From positions 5,246,001 to 5,310,000 of the forward strand of contig NZ_JAJOMX010000001.1 in NCBI RefSeq assembly GCF_024699925.1: 64,000 bases of DNA, given 5' to 3'. A program made the position numbers and the translations under genes. The stretch comes from Mesorhizobium sp. J428 (lineage in GTDB: Bacteria; Pseudomonadota; Alphaproteobacteria; Rhizobiales; Rhizobiaceae). This document shows, piece after piece, positions 18,101-26,070 of this stretch (positions within the stretch are counted from its first letter, which is position 1; the number at the start of each line of letters is the position of its first letter). The notes under the pieces are model-generated. The model was not told the DNA's origin and did not search any database. It worked only from the letters and a program-made list of their open reading frames with translations.

Positions 18101-18177
18101 CTTCAATCTGTACTTCGGACTTTTGCGCCGAATAAATCCGAACCTGTCATTGTCATCTCGAACGGGGAGACAGGGAC

Positions 18178-18783
18178 ATGGGGACAATCAAGACTTTCCT
18201 GCTGCTTGCCGCGACGACCGCAGCTGCGTTCGGCTTTGCGGGTTCCGCAAGCGCTGCGCCGAACTTCATGCCGGGCGGCGAACGGACCACCCAGCCGATC
18301 GGACACTATGAATTCTGCCGGCGCGTGCCGCAGGAATGCGCGCAGAAGACACCCAAGACAAATCCGGTCGAGCTGAGCCGCAAGCTCTGGGCCAAGATGG
18401 TCGACATCAATAGCACCGTCAACACGGTGATCGCGCCGCGCACCGACATGGAGATGTGGGGCCAGGAAGAATACTGGTCCTACCCGGACAGCGAGGGCGA
18501 CTGCGAGGATTACGTCCTGGAGAAGCGCCGCCAGCTGATGGCGCTCGGCGTGCCCGCCGGCAACCTGCTCATCACCGTGGTGCGGCAGCCCAACGGTGAC
18601 GGCCACGCTGTCCTGACGGTGCGCACCAGCCTGGGCGACTTCGTGCTCGACAATCTCGAGCCGAGGATCCTGGCCTGGACCGACACCGACTACACGTTCC
18701 TGAAGCGCCAGTCCGAGCGGAACTCGGGTATCTGGATCGCCGTCAACGATGACCGCCCAGTCGCCGTCGGCAGCGTGAAGTAG
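18178..18783 (+). CDS. Bacterial transglutaminase-like cysteine peptidase (BTLCP)
   Basis: A 201-residue exported protein: signal peptide 1-27 (ASA-AP), then a BTLCP domain with the catalytic triad Cys109 (GDCEDYVLEKRR), His143 (DGHAVLTVRT) and Asp158 (FVLDNL). LapG, a periplasmic adhesin-cleaving protease, belongs to the same superfamily, but no LapD-like receptor is nearby, so that role is not claimed. Start ATG 18178 has GGGAGACAGGG upstream. It is flanked by an AT-rich promoter region and a strong terminator, so it is monocistronic. Confidence 0.92.
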   Translation: MGTIKTFLLLAATTAAAFGFAGSASAAPNFMPGGERTTQPIGHYEFCRRVPQECAQKTPKTNPVELSRKLWAKMVDINSTVNTVIAPRTDMEMWGQEEYWSYPDSEGDCEDYVLEKRRQLMALGVPAGNLLITVVRQPNGDGHAVLTVRTSLGDFVLDNLEPRILAWTDTDYTFLKRQSERNSGIWIAVNDDRPVAVGSVK

Positions 18784-18840
18784 GGAGCAGCGACAACCCG
18801 GTCGAGTCCCCACCCTCCCCGTCCCCAACGACCGGGTTCA

Positions 18841-18877
18841 GGAGCCGGCCCATGTCCCCGGGCCGGCTCCGCCTTTT
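18841..18877 (+). terminator. Intrinsic terminator of the BTLCP gene
   Basis: GGAGCCGGCCC, 8-nt loop, GGGCCGGCTCC, then GCCTTTTT: an 11-bp perfect stem with T-run, 57 bp after the stop. Confidence 0.92.
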
Positions 18878-18920
18878 TCTGGAGCCTGCCTAGGCCGGCA
18901 GCCGTCACATGACGGTCGGG

Positions 18921-19451
18921 TCAGTCGACCTTCTTCAGGCCCTTCATGAAGCGCTTGCCGTTGTCGACATAGTGCTGAGCCGATGTCCTCAGCCGGTCCG
19001 CCGCAGCATCGTCGAGCGTGCGCACGGCCTTGGCGGGCGAGCCGACGATCAGCGAATTGTCGGGAAACTCCTTACCCTCGGTCACCAGCGCTCCGGCGCC
19101 GACGAGGCAGTTCCTGCCGATCTTCGCGCCGTTGAGGATGATCGCGCCCATGCCGACCAGCGAGTTGTCGCCGATGGTACAGCCGTGCAGCATGGCGCGA
19201 TGGCCGATCGTGCAGCCTTCGCCGATCGTCAGCGGATAGCCGGGATCGGAATGCATGATCGTGTGTTCCTGCACGTTGGTGCGCGCGCCGATCCTGATCT
19301 TCTCGTTGTCGCCGCGGATGGCCGTGCCGAACCAGATCGAGACATCGCGTCCGACTGCGATGTTGCCGATCAAGGTGGCGTCGGGGGCAATGAAATTGCT
19401 CTCGCGCTCCTCGAATTCCGGGCTCTTACCGTCGATCGCGTAGATTGGCAT
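18921..19451 (-). CDS. Gamma carbonic anhydrase family protein (YrdA-like)
   Basis: 176 residues folding as a left-handed beta-helix of hexapeptide repeats (ATLIGNIAVGRDVSIWFGTA, IGDNSLVGMGAI, and so on). The zinc-binding histidines of the gamma class are present (NVQEHTIMH and IGHRAMLHG). Some family members interconvert CO2 and bicarbonate; many lack proven activity, so only the family is certain. Start ATG 19451 has CGGAGGA 5 nt upstream. A small membrane protein gene lies 30 bp upstream on the same strand, probably co-transcribed. Confidence 0.92.
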   Translation of the reverse strand: MPIYAIDGKSPEFEERESNFIAPDATLIGNIAVGRDVSIWFGTAIRGDNEKIRIGARTNVQEHTIMHSDPGYPLTIGEGCTIGHRAMLHGCTIGDNSLVGMGAIILNGAKIGRNCLVGAGALVTEGKEFPDNSLIVGSPAKAVRTLDDAAADRLRTSAQHYVDNGKRFMKGLKKVD

Positions 19452-19481
19452 GCAGTCCTCCGTTCGCTGTCGCCGAGCGAC

Positions 19482-19802
19482 CTATCCGCCCGCAAGCAGG
19501 ATCGCAAGCTCCGTGGCCAAAATGCCGGTCGCCAGCGTCCACCCTGCTCCGATGATAAGGCAGATCGAAAGGGTGGTAAGTCCGACTCGCCCGCGCCGGC
19601 GTGCCTCCAACGCGTCGTTGACGAGCATGAAGGGGCCCGCAGTGAGGCTCGCGGCTAGCGACAGCGCGATACGCCGGCGGTCGACAAAGGGCGGCGCCAG
19701 CCGCAGGGGCGCTCCGGTTGCGATCTCCATTGCCGATCCGGCAAAGCCGGCGATGGTCAAACCCACCGCGAAGGCAAAGGAGAAGGCCCAGATCTGGTCC
19801 AT
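19482..19802 (-). CDS. Small three-helix inner-membrane protein
   Basis: 106 residues with three predicted membrane helices (about 4-24, 45-65 and 78-100) separated by short basic loops (VDRRR; EARRRGR). I recognise no named family. Start ATG 19802 (MDQIWAF) is strongly supported by GGGAGGTGA 5 nt upstream, so the longer upstream frame is discarded. It sits 30 bp before the gamma carbonic anhydrase gene on the same strand and is likely its operon partner; a role in the same process is inference. Confidence 0.8.
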   Translation of the reverse strand: MDQIWAFSFAFAVGLTIAGFAGSAMEIATGAPLRLAPPFVDRRRIALSLAASLTAGPFMLVNDALEARRRGRVGLTTLSICLIIGAGWTLATGILATELAILLAGG

Positions 19803-19910
19803 GTTCACCTCCCGTTTACCATGTTGGCCCAGTTTGGCCGTCAGGCGCGGCGCAATGGCCGTGCCGCTCGGCCTGTGCCGGCAAGGCACATCGAGATGCA
19901 GGAGAAGGAT

Positions 19911-20642
19911 GTGGCGACGGATACGGCGGCAGACCCGATATCGCGGCCCCTGCTCGATTCACGCTTCGCCTGGCGGGTCTTCTATGTCTTTGCAGCGCTT
20001 GCGCTGCTGTCGGTGGCGATCAGCGTGGCCGGACGCTTTGCCGGGCGCAGCATATCCATGGCCGGCCATACCGACGACACATCGGTCGCCGAGGTCGTGA
20101 TCGGCAACAACGTCATCGCCGCGCCGCGAAACATGATCCGTTTCGAGACGGCGCGCCGGAACGGGGTCGCCTCCCGGCTCGATCTCTACATGCGCTGGCC
20201 GCAGCTCGATGGCTATACGGACGCGGCGCGCGACGACTTCAATCATGCAGCCGGCGAGCCGAACATCCTCTTTGCGTCGCTCTCGCCGCGGATGATGTCG
20301 CGCGATATGAGCGGCCGCTACGAACCGATCTATGCGCAGTTGACCGAGACGACGGACAAGACACTCCCCGGCGGGCTCCGGGTCCGGAACTTCAGCGTCA
20401 AATCGGGCTACCTGAACGAGGTACTCGTCCTGGCCGAACGCCCTGGCGAGCCGCCCTATGTCGCGCGCTGCCTCGACGAAGCGTCCGCGGCAGGCTCGCT
20501 GGCTCCTTGCGAGCGCGACATCCATGTCGGCGACGACCTCAGCCTTACCTATCGCTTCCCGCGCCAGCTGCTGTCCGACTGGAAGGCGCTGGACGAAGCC
20601 ATGCTGGCGAAGGTGACGGCGCTGCTGAAGACCGGAAACTGA
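19911..20642 (+). CDS. Membrane-anchored hypothetical protein
   Basis: 243 residues with one N-terminal transmembrane helix (residues ~22-42, FYVFAALALLSVAIS) and a large periplasmic domain with no motif I know (ENVVIGNNVIAAPRN-type start, LDLYMRWPQLDGY, two Cys: ARCLDE and APCERD). Similar single-pass proteins are common in rhizobia. GTG 19911 has GGAGAAGG immediately upstream; ATG 19896 is an alternative that adds five residues. It is divergent from the three-helix membrane protein gene, and convergent with the MerR gene. Confidence 0.7.
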   Translation: MATDTAADPISRPLLDSRFAWRVFYVFAALALLSVAISVAGRFAGRSISMAGHTDDTSVAEVVIGNNVIAAPRNMIRFETARRNGVASRLDLYMRWPQLDGYTDAARDDFNHAAGEPNILFASLSPRMMSRDMSGRYEPIYAQLTETTDKTLPGGLRVRNFSVKSGYLNEVLVLAERPGEPPYVARCLDEASAAGSLAPCERDIHVGDDLSLTYRFPRQLLSDWKALDEAMLAKVTALLKTGN

Positions 20643-20666
20643 CGCCAGTCGATAGACCCGGTCGTC

Positions 20667-21056
20667 TCAGGTGTTGACGCCCAGCTCGGCAAGGCGCTCG
20701 ACGCAGGACTCTTCGGCCTGGTCCAGCTCTGCCAGCGTCTCCTCGAGGTCCCGGCGCTTCTGGCGCAGGTCGCCTCGCTTCTCCTCGATACGCTTGATCA
20801 GGAGCTTGAGCTGGCCCGCCTCGCCCGGCGGCTCCTTGTACATCTGGATGATCTCGCGGATCTCGTTGATCGAGAAGCCGAGTCGCTTGCCACGCATGAT
20901 CTGCTTGACGAGATGGCGGTCGGACGGCCGGAACAGCCGGGTCCGCCCCCGGCGCACCGGCTGGACCAGCCCCTCGTCCTCATAGAACCGCAAGGTGCGC
21001 GTCGAGATGTCGAACTCGCGCGTCAGCTCGGTGATCGTATAGTATTCACGCGCCAT
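20667..21056 (-). CDS. MerR family transcriptional regulator (LiuR-like)
   Basis: A 129-residue MerR protein: winged helix-turn-helix (residues 1-70; YYTITELTREFDISTRTLRF, YEDEGLVQPVRRGRTRLF), then a dimerisation coiled coil (~75-120). It lacks the C-terminal metal-binding Cys of CueR/HmrR types, but has a single Cys (ESCVERL). The linker IIQMYKEPPGEAGQLKLL is typical of LiuR-type regulators of branched-chain amino acid and acyl-CoA catabolism, so that is the favoured subfamily. A palindromic operator-like site lies 50 bp upstream. The ATG at 21056 has only a distant GGAG. Confidence 0.85.
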   Translation of the reverse strand: MAREYYTITELTREFDISTRTLRFYEDEGLVQPVRRGRTRLFRPSDRHLVKQIMRGKRLGFSINEIREIIQMYKEPPGEAGQLKLLIKRIEEKRGDLRQKRRDLEETLAELDQAEESCVERLAELGVNT

Positions 21057-21103
21057 CGATACGGCCAAACTCCGGATTCCGTTCCGGAAAAAGCTTGGCA
21101 TGG

Positions 21104-21120
21104 CATTTACGTAAAAGTCA
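21104..21120 (-). promoter_or_regulatory. Palindromic operator-like site upstream of the MerR gene
   Basis: Contains the perfect palindrome TTTACGTAAA (21106-21115). On the minus strand the site reads TTGACTTTTACGTAAA, close to the TTGACGT/ACGTAAA half-sites recalled for LiuR regulators. Its place between mgtE and the merR start fits autoregulation. Confidence 0.5.
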
Positions 21121-21132
21121 ATCGCGGCTGCG

Positions 21133-22545
21133 TCACCTGACCCCGAACCACCAGGCGGCGAGGCCGAGGAAGGCGAAGAAGCCGACGACATCGGTCACGG
21201 CCGTCACGAAGACGGCCGAGGCGACCGCGGGGTCGGCACCGAAGCGGTCGAGCAGCAGCGGGATCAGGATGCCGGCGAGCGCGGCCACGAACAGGTTGAT
21301 GATCATCGCCGCGGCGATGATGAAGCCGATATGGACCTCGAACCACAGGCCGGCGACCGTGCCGACGAGCAAGGCGAAGATGATGCCGTTGATGAAGCCG
21401 ACGCCCATCTCGCGCCGGATGATGCGGCCGGCATTGTAGATGTCGAGATCCTTGGTGGCGAGCGCGCGCACAGTAACCGTCATTGTCTGCGAGCCGGCAT
21501 TGCCGCCCATGCCCGCCACGATCGGCATCAGCACCGCCAGCGCCACGATCTGTTCGATCGTCGCGTCGAACAGGCCGATCACTGACGCAGCGAGGAAGGC
21601 CGTCAAGAGGTTTATCAGCAGCCAAGGCACGCGGGAGCGCGACGTGGCCAGCACGCTGTCCGACAACTCCTCATCGCCGACGCCGCCGAGGCGCATGATG
21701 TCCTCCTCGGCCTCCTGCTGGATGACGTCGACGACGTCGTCGATGGTGAGCACGCCGACGAGGCGGTCGTTCTCGTCGACGACCGCGGCCGACAGCAGGT
21801 CGTACTGCTCGAATTCCTGCGCGGCCTCTTCCTGGTCCATCGTCGCCGGGATCGCGTGCCGCGTCTCGTGCATGATGTCCTCGATCTTCTCCGCGCGCTT
21901 CGTGCGCAGGATCATGTCGAGGTCGATGGCGCCGAGCAGGCGAAAGGTCGGATCGATGACGAAGATCTGGGCGAACCTGTCGGGCAGGTTCTGGTCCTCG
22001 CGCAAATAGTCGATCGTCTGGCCGACGGTCCAGAACGGCGGCACCGCGACGAACTCCGTCTGCATGCGCCGGCCGGCAGTCTCCTCCGGATAGTCGAGTG
22101 CGCGCCGCAGCCTGATGCGCTCGGTGAACGGCAGTTGCGAGAGGATTTCCTCCTGGTCGTCCTCGTCGAGGTCTTCCAGGATGTAGACCGCGTCGTCGGA
22201 ATCGAGCTCCTGGACGGCCTGCGCGATCTGCTCATTGGGCAGCTGGTCGACGATCTCCTGACGGATAGAATCGTCGACCTCGGTCAGCGCCGCGAAATCG
22301 AAATCCTCGCCGAGCAGGTTGACCAGCGCCCGCCGCTGATCCGGCAACAGCGCCTCCAGCACGTCGCCCAACTCGGACTGGTGGAGATCCGCCAGATCCT
22401 GCTTGAGTGCCAGCACGTCGCGGTCGGCGATCGCCGCACCGATATGGGCGAGGAAGGACGCACGGATCACGCCGTCCTCGTCGTAGATATCGGCATTGCC
22501 CTCATGTTGATGGGAAGCCGAGGCGCGATCTTCGGGCTGTTGCAA
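21133..22545 (-). CDS. mgtE: Magnesium transporter MgtE
   Basis: A 470-residue Mg2+ channel/transporter of the inner membrane. Domain order is standard: N-terminal acidic helical superhelix (residues ~30-150, rich in DSDDAVYILEDLDEDDQEEI), two CBS domains (~155-280; LLGAIDLDMIL, LVGVLTIDDVVDV) that gate the pore by sensing cytosolic Mg2+, and five transmembrane helices with the conserved GMGGNAGSQTMTVTVRALA pore motif. Start is TTG 22545, chosen because GGAGG lies 5 nt upstream and no ATG is available near the family start. Monocistronic. Confidence 0.96.
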   Translation of the reverse strand: MQQPEDRASASHQHEGNADIYDEDGVIRASFLAHIGAAIADRDVLALKQDLADLHQSELGDVLEALLPDQRRALVNLLGEDFDFAALTEVDDSIRQEIVDQLPNEQIAQAVQELDSDDAVYILEDLDEDDQEEILSQLPFTERIRLRRALDYPEETAGRRMQTEFVAVPPFWTVGQTIDYLREDQNLPDRFAQIFVIDPTFRLLGAIDLDMILRTKRAEKIEDIMHETRHAIPATMDQEEAAQEFEQYDLLSAAVVDENDRLVGVLTIDDVVDVIQQEAEEDIMRLGGVGDEELSDSVLATSRSRVPWLLINLLTAFLAASVIGLFDATIEQIVALAVLMPIVAGMGGNAGSQTMTVTVRALATKDLDIYNAGRIIRREMGVGFINGIIFALLVGTVAGLWFEVHIGFIIAAAMIINLFVAALAGILIPLLLDRFGADPAVASAVFVTAVTDVVGFFAFLGLAAWWFGVR

Positions 22546-22681
22546 TGGCGCCTCCGTGGCTGCGGCTGCTTCGCCGCATCCTTACCTGTGCAACGGGCGA
22601 AACATCAATCGATTTGCGACGCTGGCTGAATGCAATCTGGAGAACGCTGCCGGCCTAGGATTCGTGACACTATCGGGGCAC

Positions 22682-23086
22682 TCAGGCCGCTCGCCCCGAA
22701 AAGACCCAGAGCTGGAAGATCACGAAATTGAGCGCCGGGATCAGCACGCTGATAAGCGCGAACGAAACCCAGCCCGGGATCTGCCCGGTTTCGGCAAACG
22801 CCGTCACCACGCCGACGATCACCAGATTCACCGCCTGGATGACGCAGAATTTAAGCCATTCCCTGGCGATGGCGCCGTTCGACGAGAACGTGATGCGCCG
22901 GTGACCGAGAAAAGACACCGGCACCAGCACGGCATAGGCGATATAGCCGGAGGCCGTGGCGGACAGGCCCGCCCACTGGAACAGCGCGGTGGAAATCAGG
23001 AAGAACGCGATCGTGTTGAACGCACCTATTCCTGCGAAGGCCGTAAGGCGCCGCGCATACCGCTTTAGATCCACGGCACCGGCCAT
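22682..23086 (-). CDS. GtrA family membrane protein
   Basis: 134 residues with four transmembrane helices (about 15-35, 42-60, 75-95 and 105-125) and the family's AFAGIGAFNTIAFFLISTAL and GHRRITFSS features. GtrA proteins are thought to flip polyprenyl-phosphate-linked sugars across the inner membrane. The start codon is directly adjacent to the preceding methyltransferase stop (ATG 23086, stop ending at 23087), so the two are translationally coupled. A GT2 of the matching class is divergent at 24006. Confidence 0.88.
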   Translation of the reverse strand: MAGAVDLKRYARRLTAFAGIGAFNTIAFFLISTALFQWAGLSATASGYIAYAVLVPVSFLGHRRITFSSNGAIAREWLKFCVIQAVNLVIVGVVTAFAETGQIPGWVSFALISVLIPALNFVIFQLWVFSGRAA

Positions 23087-23784
23087 CTAGCGTCGGGCCA
23101 CCACATAATATTGCGCGCCGGTCGGAAGGGCACCCAGCGCGTCGTCCACGCGTCGCGCAAAGCCGTCGATGGATGGAACATTGAGGATATAGCGCCCCTC
23201 GAGAATGGTCATACCCGCCAGGCGCAGGTGCTCCTTCGCGGTTTTCATCGAGAGCAGCATGCGGCGTCCGCATCGAACGGGCAGTTGGAAACTGCCCGCT
23301 GCGTCAACGGATTGTAGGGATTGTGCTCGAACAGCAGCACTGCGCCGCCCTGCCTTACCACGCGTCGCAGCTCCGAGGCAAAGCGCGGCCACAACGGCAC
23401 CGGCACGTGATGCATCACGCAGATAGCAAAGCAGGCGTCGAACGTGCCGTCGTCATAGGGGATAGTCTCGCCGTCATAAGCCTTGTACTCGACGCCGGGA
23501 TTATTGATACTCGCCTCGGCAACGCATTCGGCAGAAGGATCGACCCCCGTGATTCGCCCGACCGAACCGGTGAGCAACGGGTGATACGTCCCCACCCCGC
23601 ATCCGACGTCCAGGATCGAAAGCTCTCGCGTCGGCCCGACCTTCTCCGCCAGGACATCGAGAAGCCTCTTGGCCTTTGCTCGGATGAAGAAATCGACCTT
23701 CAGCCCCGAGAAAGCGATTGAACCGTTCACCGCGTCCGAATAGCTGTTTCGGTACGCGTCGAACTCGCTCGAAATCTTGGTCAT
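23087..23784 (-). pseudogene. Class I SAM-dependent methyltransferase, frameshifted
   Basis: The first frame (MTKISSEFDAYRNSYSDAVN...) has a complete Rossmann methyltransferase core: LSILDVGCGVGTYHPLL (motif I), TGVDPSAECV, FDACFAICVMHHV and GGAVLLFEHNPYNPLT. It ends prematurely just after NCPFDADA near 23262. The continuation is in another frame (MLLSMKTAKEHLRLAGM ... YYVVARR) down to a stop at 23087. One missing base restores a protein of ~232 residues. Start ATG 23784 has AAGGA about 9 nt upstream. Frameshift versus assembly error cannot be separated here. Confidence 0.8.
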
Positions 23785-24005
23785 TCCACGTTTCCTTCGA
23801 ATGATCCTTGGCGCGGCATGCAAATAGCACCGGGATGATACCCTGCGCGGAGTCGCAATTCGTGCCTATGCTGTGCAGCTCTATCTTATCGCATTGCCGC
23901 CGACTATCTCGTAAATCGAAAGCGGAAGTCTCGCTTCGACAACGACCAGCTTGACAGTGCGTTGGCGACGTTTTCGTTTCAACGAGACAAAACATGGTGC
24001 CTTGA

Positions 24006-24995
24006 GTGTCAAATCCTATCGTCTCCATCGTCGTCCCCGTATACCGCAGCATGACGGTGCTGCCCGAATTGGTGAAGCAAGTGGAGGGCGCGATGGCTGG
24101 CAGTGCCTACGCCTCCAGTTTCGAGCTCGTGCTCACCAATGACTGCAGCCCGGACGGCAGTTGGTCGGTCATCGAGGAACTGGCAGCGAAATATCCATTC
24201 GTTCGCGGCGTTTCGCTGCGCAAGAATGTGGGGCAGCATAATGCGACTATGGCCGGGCTGCGATTCTCGCGCGGCGAGATCGTCGTCATCATGGACGACG
24301 ACCTGCAGCACCCGCCCTCGGCCATATTGCAGCTTGCCGAGCGGATCGAGCGCGGGGCGGATGTCTGCTACACCAGATATGCGGAGCGAAAGCACGCACT
24401 GTGGAAGCAGTGGGGAAGCCGGATCAACGACATCGCGGCCACCTGGCTGATGAAGAAGCCGAAAGGTCTCTATCTCTCATCCTTCAAGGCGCTCAACCGG
24501 GATATCGTCAACGCGGTGCTACGCTACGACGGCCCATACACCTATCTCGACGCCCTCATCTTTGCGACGACCAACTCGATCGATTCGGTCGAGATCAAGC
24601 ACCAGCGGCGCTGGGAAGGCGAGAGCACCTACAATTTCCGCCGCCTTTTCTCGCTCTGGCTGAAGATGGCGACCGGCTCTTCGATCTATCCGCTGCGCGC
24701 GGCCACCGTCGCGGGCTTCGCGCTCGCTCTTCTGAGCCTGATCGTCTTCATCCTGGTGATCGGCGAGCGGATGCTGAATCCGCAGGTGCCGCCCGGGTGG
24801 GCCTCTGTGATCGCCACCGTGCTCTTCATCGGCGGCATCCAGACCTTCTGCATTGGCGTGATCGGCGAATATGTCGGCAGGATCTACACCCGCGTGAACA
24901 ATGCACCGCAGTTCGTCGTCGGAAAGACGACGTTCAAGCGCGCCGACCCCACGGTCCGCGGGTCTTCCGCAGCGGAACCGAATACCGAGAGCTAA
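24006..24995 (+). CDS. Family 2 glycosyltransferase, polyprenyl-phosphate sugar transferase type
   Basis: 329 residues: GT-A catalytic domain (residues 1-~225: VSIVVPVYRSMTVLPELV, LTNDCSPDGSW, IVVIMDDDLQHPP with the DDD metal site) and two C-terminal transmembrane helices (~240-262 and ~275-297). This DPM1/ArnC/GtrB architecture makes polyprenyl-phosphate-linked sugar on the cytosolic face. The divergent GtrA gene supplies a likely flippase. Start GTG 24006 is the first usable codon after an in-frame stop; there is no clear Shine-Dalgarno. The sugar and acceptor are unknown. Confidence 0.88.
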   Translation: MSNPIVSIVVPVYRSMTVLPELVKQVEGAMAGSAYASSFELVLTNDCSPDGSWSVIEELAAKYPFVRGVSLRKNVGQHNATMAGLRFSRGEIVVIMDDDLQHPPSAILQLAERIERGADVCYTRYAERKHALWKQWGSRINDIAATWLMKKPKGLYLSSFKALNRDIVNAVLRYDGPYTYLDALIFATTNSIDSVEIKHQRRWEGESTYNFRRLFSLWLKMATGSSIYPLRAATVAGFALALLSLIVFILVIGERMLNPQVPPGWASVIATVLFIGGIQTFCIGVIGEYVGRIYTRVNNAPQFVVGKTTFKRADPTVRGSSAAEPNTES

Positions 24996-25110
24996 GCCGA
25001 AGCCGGCATGTTGACCCACATCCGCAATGGCTATCGGGAGCAGATTTAAAAGACGGGAAATTCACCCGCTGCCGCACTTGTTTCACGAAAGGTGATTTGC
25101 TACATGCGCC

Positions 25111-25130
25111 GGGCCGGTCACGACCGGCCC
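25111..25130. repeat. Hairpin just upstream of tRNA-Leu
   Basis: GGGCCGGT, CACG, ACCGGCCC: perfect 8-bp stem ending 9 bp before the tRNA. No T-run; possibly a processing or terminator-like structure. Confidence 0.5.
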
Positions 25131-25138
25131 TACCACGT

Positions 25139-25223
25139 GCGGTCGTGGCGGAATTGGTAGACGCGCAGCGTTGAGGTCGCTGTGGGGCAACCCGTGGAAG
25201 TTCGAGTCTTCTCGACCGCACCA
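25139..25223 (+). tRNA. tRNA-Leu (anticodon GAG)
   Basis: 85 nt with acceptor pairs GCGGTCG/CGACCGC, D-loop sequence AATTGGTAGACGC, and anticodon stem CAGCG/CGCTG around TTGAGGT (anticodon GAG). It has a long variable arm typical of tRNA-Leu, T-arm GTTCGAGTC and encoded CCA. It decodes CUC and CUU. Confidence 0.97.
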
Positions 25224-25334
25224 AGTTCTCCCAGATAGAGTTTGCAAACGTCCGGGCCAGCGACGAAGGTGCTTGCGTCAGCTGGACGTCCGTGCCGCGA
25301 AGGCCCATATCTTGCTCGAAACCGAGCGCATGCC

Positions 25335-26042
25335 GTGAACATCCGACAGGACATAGTCACCAGCTTCTGGCCACGTGGAGAAGGCCTGCCCGTCGAATGG
25401 CGGATCGAGCCCGGCCTCGTCGCCTACCCGGACGCGCTGGCGGCGATGGAGGCGCGTGCGGAGGCGATTCGTGCCGGGACGGCGCCGGAGATGGTCTGGC
25501 TCCTGGAACATCCGCCGCTCTACACGGCAGGCACTAGCGCCCGGATCGAAGATCTCGTGCAGCCGGACCGCTTTCCGGTCCATGCGGCTGGCCGCGGCGG
25601 CGAGTACACCTATCACGGCCCCGGCCAGCGCGTGGCCTATGTGATGCTCGATCTCAAGCGCCGTCGCGAGGACGTGCGATTGTTCGTGGCGAGCCTCGAG
25701 GAATGGATCATCCGCACCCTGGCGCGCTTCAACGTCAAGGGCGAGCGGCGCGAGGATCGTGTCGGCGTGTGGGTCGTGCGGCCGGACAAGCCGCCTGTCT
25801 TCGGCCATGCCGCCGAGGACAAGGTTGCCGCGATCGGAATCCGGCTGCGCAAATGGGTGAGTTTCCACGGCATCTCGATCAACGTCGAGCCGGAACTCGA
25901 CCATTTCGGCGGGATCGTGCCCTGCGGCATCTCCGAATACGGCGTGACGAGCCTTGTAGACCTCGGCCTGCCAGTAACGATGGCCGATCTCGACGTCGCG
26001 CTGAAGGCGGCTTTCGAAGAGGTGTTCGGCCCGCTATCCTGA
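25335..26042 (+). CDS. lipB: Lipoyl(octanoyl) transferase
   Basis: Transfers octanoyl from acyl carrier protein to lipoyl domains of 2-oxoacid dehydrogenases and GcvH. 235 residues. Signatures: [14 protein letters not shown], the [19 protein letters not shown] motif, Lys163 ([15 protein letters not shown]), and acyl-enzyme Cys197 in [17 protein letters not shown] 25335 is preferred because a possible upstream TTG start would extend into a region with no similarity to the family; the ATG at 25330 is out of frame. ggt follows 28 bp downstream on the same strand. Confidence 0.95.
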   Translation: MNIRQDIVTSFWPRGEGLPVEWRIEPGLVAYPDALAAMEARAEAIRAGTAPEMVWLLEHPPLYTAGTSARIEDLVQPDRFPVHAAGRGGEYTYHGPGQRVAYVMLDLKRRREDVRLFVASLEEWIIRTLARFNVKGERREDRVGVWVVRPDKPPVFGHAAEDKVAAIGIRLRKWVSFHGISINVEPELDHFGGIVPCGISEYGVTSLVDLGLPVTMADLDVALKAAFEEVFGPLS

Positions 26043-26060
26043 CCCGATGATCGGGTCCAG
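26038..26060. repeat. Short hairpin between lipB and ggt
   Basis: Near-perfect inverted repeat centred on TGA (GACCCGA/TCGGGTC) overlapping the end of lipB and lying before the ggt ribosome site. It could modulate read-through from lipB into ggt. Confidence 0.45.
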
Positions 26061-26070
26061 GAGGCGTCCC

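Noticed and set aside
18178..18783. LapG adhesin protease of a LapD/LapG biofilm switch
   Set aside because: Same fold and triad, but no LapD-like c-di-GMP receptor or large adhesin gene is nearby.
25139..25223. tRNA-Leu as an integrated-element attachment site
   Set aside because: No integrase, no repeat of the tRNA 3' end, and a housekeeping gene (lipB) follows directly.
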